This document shows positions 61,176-64,000 of a DNA stretch of 64,000 nucleotides, piece after piece (the stretch's first letter is position 1; every line of letters begins with the position of its first letter). The notes under the pieces were generated by a model. That model was not told where the DNA came from. It searched no databases and saw only the letters and a list, made by a program, of their open reading frames with translations. A program made the position numbers and the translations under genes. Location: assembly GCA_016220085.1 (NCBI GenBank), contig JACRIN010000065.1:1-64000 (forward strand), in the 5' to 3' direction. The stretch comes from Planctomycetota bacterium. Lineage in GTDB: Bacteria > Planctomycetota > UBA1135 > GCA-002686595.

Positions 61176-61565
61176 GGAGAGCTTCGCGATCAGCGACACG
61201 TACTCGCGCACGCCGACCCGCTCCGGCTGGTTCCCGGCGAGCGAAAGGAACTCGGTTGCCGCGCGCGCGCCGTCGAGACCGCACCACGCTTCGCATTCGC
61301 TGAGCCTGAACGCCACGAACTCGGCGGAGCCCGGGGTGGAGAACTCGGCAGCCTCGTGGAAGCTCACGATCGCCGCGCCGTGATCGCTGCGGCCGAGCGC
61401 AAGGTTCCCGGCGTCGCCGAGTTCCTGCGCGCTCTTCTGCGAGCAGCTCGCGCACAGGAGCGCGAACGCGAGCACGCCGGCGCATGCGTGCGCGCGTGCG
61501 CCAGCGAGCGCGCCGGCGCATGCGCCCGCAAGCCCGTCGAGGGACGCGACGACGACGGTCTTCAT
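61002..61565 (-). CDS. TPR-like lipoprotein (paralogue 1)
   Basis: The 187-residue protein has a long Ala/Gly-rich leader and lipobox LCASC. The mature part has two to three TPR-like helical pairs (SAQELGDAGNLALGRSDHGAAIVSF, truncated by type; YEAATGVLEAGAKRFPDDPKLDELG) and ends NLGYLGND. It is a diverged paralogue of the next gene. Its stop-side 174 nt are also present as a fragment at 59356-59529. Thirteen nt separate it from paralogue 2, so they form one unit. Function is unknown. Confidence 0.8.
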   Translation of the reverse strand: MKTVVVASLDGLAGACAGALAGARAHACAGVLAFALLCASCSQKSAQELGDAGNLALGRSDHGAAIVSFHEAAEFSTPGSAEFVAFRLSECEAWCGLDGARAATEFLSLAGNQPERVGVREYVSLIAKLSSRQHYEAATGVLEAGAKRFPDDPKLDELGHSLAQAAANAGNENAVGALKNLGYLGND

Positions 61566-61578
61566 CGCGCCGACCGGG

Positions 61579-62112
61579 CTACAGGTATCCGAGGCCCGCG
61601 AGGCTCGACAGCGCGTTCTTGTCGCCCGCCTTCTCCGCCTCGGCCTTGATCAGGTGGCCGAGCTGCTTGACGTTGGCGTCGTCGGGATAGCGCTTGAGGC
61701 CGTCGTCGAGCAGCGCGATCGCGGACGTGAACGACTTCGCGCCGGTCAGCTTGTTGGCGACCTTGACGTAGTCCTTGGCGGTGACCGCGTCGCGGTGCTT
61801 CGCCGCGAGGTCGAGGAACTCGGCCTTCGCCTTCTCGCCGTCGATGCCGGTCCAGGCCTCGATCTCGGCGAACTTGAACGAGATGTAGTCCGGGCTACCC
61901 GCGTCGGTCTGCTTCAGCGCCTCCTGGAACTTGGTCAGGGCGGCCTGGTAGTCGCTGCGGCCGAGGTCCTGGTAGCCGGCGTCGGCAAGCTCCTTCGCGG
62001 ACTTCGACCCGCAGGCCGACAGGGTGAGGACCAGGGCGAGAGCGCCCAGGGCGCCAAAGGTGGACGGGGCGCCAGCGCTGGACGGAGAGAACGATCGGAT
62101 GCGTGCCTTCAT
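61579..62112 (-). CDS. TPR-like lipoprotein (paralogue 2)
   Basis: The 177-residue protein has lipobox LSAC. The mature part (SKSAKELADAGYQDLGRSDYQ, truncated by type; FQEALKQTDAGSPDYISFKFAE; ALLDDGLKRYPDDANVKQLG) aligns with paralogue 1 and ends AGLGYL. It is the first gene of the pair, and a TAGGAT box lies 9 nt before its ATG. The TPR-like helices suggest protein contacts at the membrane. No partner can be named. Confidence 0.85.
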   Translation of the reverse strand: MKARIRSFSPSSAGAPSTFGALGALALVLTLSACGSKSAKELADAGYQDLGRSDYQAALTKFQEALKQTDAGSPDYISFKFAEIEAWTGIDGEKAKAEFLDLAAKHRDAVTAKDYVKVANKLTGAKSFTSAIALLDDGLKRYPDDANVKQLGHLIKAEAEKAGDKNALSSLAGLGYL

Positions 62113-62121
62113 GGTTGGGGA

Positions 62122-62127
62122 ATCCTA
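62122..62127 (-). promoter_or_regulatory. -10-like TAGGAT box
   Basis: TAGGAT on the minus strand is 9 nt before the ATG at 62112; it would drive both lipoprotein paralogues. Confidence 0.5.
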
Positions 62128-62231
62128 GCGCGGCTGTTTTTCGGGCGTCTCGCGGCGGTCACAAGTCTTTGTGCAATAGGGCTCCAGCGGACGTCGGCCG
62201 GCCGCCGATCTTCCCGCACGCCGAGCTGAGG

Positions 62232-62276
62232 CTCCATTCGGGCTCCGATCGGAGTACGATTGGAGTCTTATTGGAG
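62232..62276 (+). promoter_or_regulatory. 11-bp-phased CTCC/GGAG operator-like array
   Basis: CTCC occurs at 62232 and 62243, and GGAG at 62251, 62262 and 62273. The spacing is exactly 11 bp within each arm, around the palindrome CTCCGATCGGAG (62243-62254). TACGAT (62255-62260) inside it could be a -10 box, and the last GGAG is the ribosome-binding site of the ribbon-helix-helix gene. The layout fits autoregulation by that protein. Confidence 0.6.
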
Positions 62277-62283
62277 CGTCCAC

Positions 62284-62508
62284 GTGCTTCGCGAGAGCAA
62301 GGTCACCGTCAAGATCCCCCGTCCGCTGTACCGCAAGATCCAACACGTGATCGACGGCTCGGGCTTTTCCAGCCCGACCGACTTCATCGTGTTCGTCCTG
62401 CGCGACCTGGTGGGGGAGGCCGAGGCGGAGAAGCCCCTGAAGGCCGACTACAGCCCCGCCGAGCTCGACGAGATCAAGCGCAAGCTCAAGAACCTCGGTT
62501 ACCTCTAA
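62284..62508 (+). CDS. ribbon-helix-helix (CopG-like) regulator
   Basis: The 74-residue protein reads KVTVKIPRPLYRKIQHVIDG as strand and helix 1 and SSPTDFIVFVLRDLVGE as helix 2, the ribbon-helix-helix plan. The tail is ADYSPAELDEIKRKLKNLGYL. I use the GTG at 62284, which has GGAG 7 nt upstream; a TTG at 62260 has none. It lies 19 nt before sat and is probably cotranscribed with it, so it may control sulfate activation genes and itself through the array at 62232-62276. Confidence 0.82.
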   Translation: MLRESKVTVKIPRPLYRKIQHVIDGSGFSSPTDFIVFVLRDLVGEAEAEKPLKADYSPAELDEIKRKLKNLGYL

Positions 62509-62527
62509 GCCCCTTTCGACTCAGCCC

Positions 62528-63799
62528 ATGTCCGTCACCACCGCTACGAAGATCTCCCCCGTCCACGGCGGCCTCGATCGCCCCGTCAACCGTCTGACCC
62601 CGCGCGATCGCGTCAACTTCGGCGCGTGGCGCAAGCTGCCCGCGATCGAGGTCAACGAGAACGACCAGACCAGCCTCTACCGCATCGCCGACGGCACGCT
62701 CTCGCCGCTGAACGGCCCGATGACGGAAGCGGACTACCGCACGTCGCTCGACAGCCTCTACATCGAGCGCGGCGGCAAGAAGTGGGCGTGGTCGATCCCG
62801 ATCATCCTGCCCGTGACCGACGCGGAAGCCGCGACCTGCGAGAAGGGCAAGGAAATCGCCCTAGTTCGCGATGGCGAGGTCTTCGGCATCCTGCGCGTCG
62901 CCTCGGTGTACGCCTGGGACAAGACGGAGTTCGTCACCAAGGTCTACGGCACGCCTCGCGTCGATCACCCGGGCGCGCGCCTGTGGCTCGGCGATGCGCG
63001 CACGAAGTGCGTCGGCGGCGACATCACGCTGCTGCCGTTCAACGAAACGCGTCCGTTCGCCAAGCGCATCCTGCCGCCGATGTCGACCCGCGCGCTGATC
63101 GAGCGCAAGGGTTACGAGCACACGGTCGCCTTCCAGACGCGCAACCCGCTGCACCGCGCTCACGAGTACGCGTTGGTGTTCGGCGCCGAGAAGGTGCTGC
63201 GCGAGTCAAGCAAGAAGGTCGGCGTCATCCTCAATCCGTTGGTCGGCCAGCTCAAGGGCGACGACGTGCCGGCGGACGTCCGCATGCAGACGTACGAAGC
63301 GCTCGTCGACGGCCGCTTCCTCGGCCAAGGCGACATGGACGAGGCGCTCTGGAAGAAGCACAACCAAGTCCTGAACGACCAGCTCGAGCTGATCGGCCTC
63401 GACATCCGCATGTACTACGGCGGGCCGCGCGAAGCCGTCATGCACGCGATCTACCGCCAGAACCTCGGCTTCACGCACTTCATCATCGGTCGCAAGCACG
63501 CCGACGCGCCGTACGACGACAAGACGGCGATCTGGGGCGACTTCGACGCGCAGACGATCTTCCAGAAGCTCGAAGGCTCGCTCGCGATCAAGACCGTCAA
63601 CGTCGGCTTCGCCGCGTACTTCCAGGAGATCGGTCGCGTCGGTCTCGTCGAGGACAACCAAGGCAAGACGCAGGTCACGATCTCGGGCACGAAGATGCGC
63701 GAGATCCTCGGCGCGGGCGAGATGCCCGACGACCGGATCATGCGCCCGTCGACCGCCAAGGTGCTCGCCGCGTTCTACCAGTCGCAGGCCAAGGCCTAG
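62528..63799 (+). CDS. sat: sulfate adenylyltransferase (ATP sulfurylase)
   Basis: The 423-residue protein is of the monomer-type ATP sulfurylase family. The active-site QTRNPLHRAHE starts at Q203, and GRKHADAP and the late ISGTKMREIL are present. An N-terminal PUA-like domain carries the Sat hallmarks (LPAIEVNENDQ, SLYIERGGKKWAWSIPIILP, truncated). It makes adenylyl sulfate from ATP and sulfate for assimilation or sulfonation. A sulfatase-like gene follows after 9 nt, an arrangement that couples sulfate-ester handling with activation. The start at 62528 fits the family. Confidence 0.95.
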   Translation: MSVTTATKISPVHGGLDRPVNRLTPRDRVNFGAWRKLPAIEVNENDQTSLYRIADGTLSPLNGPMTEADYRTSLDSLYIERGGKKWAWSIPIILPVTDAEAATCEKGKEIALVRDGEVFGILRVASVYAWDKTEFVTKVYGTPRVDHPGARLWLGDARTKCVGGDITLLPFNETRPFAKRILPPMSTRALIERKGYEHTVAFQTRNPLHRAHEYALVFGAEKVLRESSKKVGVILNPLVGQLKGDDVPADVRMQTYEALVDGRFLGQGDMDEALWKKHNQVLNDQLELIGLDIRMYYGGPREAVMHAIYRQNLGFTHFIIGRKHADAPYDDKTAIWGDFDAQTIFQKLEGSLAIKTVNVGFAAYFQEIGRVGLVEDNQGKTQVTISGTKMREILGAGEMPDDRIMRPSTAKVLAAFYQSQAKA

Positions 63800-63808
63800 G
63801 ACCGAGCC

Positions 63809-64000
63809 ATGGGTCTCTTCGACCTCTTCAAGAAGAAGCCGGCTCCCGCTCCGAAGCCGCCGGTGCGCCCGATCGTGCGCCCCGGCATGCTCGGAGCGCA
63901 GCCGGACCCGAAGGCCGAGAACAACTTCATCATCGTCATCCTCGACTCGTGCCGCTGGGACTCGTTCATGGAGGCCGCGCCGAAGACGATCACGAAGCTC
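63809..64000 (+). CDS. sulfatase/alkaline-phosphatase-like protein (5' part, cut by window end)
   Basis: The first 64 codons are visible: MGLFDLFKKKPAP, a Pro/Lys linker, then NNFIIVILDSCRWDSFMEA. The VILDSCRWD stretch matches the first metal-binding strand of the sulfatase/phosphatase superfamily (usually hxxDxxRxD). No signal peptide is visible, so it may be cytoplasmic or membrane-associated. It is the third gene of the RHH-sat unit. Confidence 0.7.
   Translation, partial: MGLFDLFKKKPAPAPKPPVRPIVRPGMLGAQPDPKAENNFIIVILDSCRWDSFMEAAPKTITKL

Noticed and set aside
1-64000. tRNA or rRNA genes
   Set aside because: I looked for T-loop GGTTCGAATCC-like segments and conserved rRNA cores in the gaps and found none convincing; a covariance search would be decisive.

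Overview
The window is a GC-rich (roughly 70%) bacterial chromosome segment that I place in the Planctomycetota, probably a deep-branching lineage. The evidence is an adjacent DUF1800/DUF1501 pair, a Hanks-type Ser/Thr kinase fused to TPRs, an exported Gfo/Idh/MocA oxidoreductase, many secreted proteins of unknown function, and three proteins with the same Cys-containing C-terminal module. This assignment comes from gene content only; no rRNA or tRNA gene was seen.

Layout. 151-4443 (minus): DUF1501, DUF1800 and a DUF3352-like protein. 4618-12154 (plus): two amidohydrolase-fold proteins, one of them a double-module protein, and the kinase-TPR protein. 12188-22885: exported or membrane proteins, a SGNH hydrolase, a TMTC-like membrane TPR protein, a lipoprotein with an unusual SDYE repeat, a three-gene cluster with an ATP-grasp glutathionylspermidine-synthase-like enzyme, and the oxidoreductase. 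23082-33765 (minus): one tightly packed operon hemA-hemCD-hemB-hemL-histidine kinase-response regulator-hemE-hemN-hemY, with every junction overlapping by 1-4 nt. hemH diverges from it but carries an in-frame TAG. 35020-55733: a seven-haem cytochrome, YaeQ, beta-propeller and repeat proteins, a GH2 glycosidase, a coiled-coil membrane protein, a metalloprotease, a Cu+ P-type ATPase, a LOG-family protein, a Sel1 protein and a SnoaL-like lipoprotein.

55750-61200 is the accessory part. It holds a CPBP remnant joined to a C-terminal remnant of an integron-type integrase. Next is a lower-GC two-gene unit (DUF5343 plus HEPN-Swt1) that ends in an attC-like site, then a CPBP gene broken by an in-frame TGA. 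Finally, two 700-bp direct repeats flank an insert carrying a higBA toxin-antitoxin pair. The window ends with two paralogous lipoproteins, a ribbon-helix-helix regulator behind an 11-bp-phased operator, ATP sulfurylase (sat), and the start of a sulfatase-like gene.

Two themes recur. Many genes have a TAnnnT box only 6-12 nt before the ATG, which suggests leaderless or nearly leaderless transcripts. In-frame minisatellites, two of them with a 21-bp period, have expanded inside or across coding regions.
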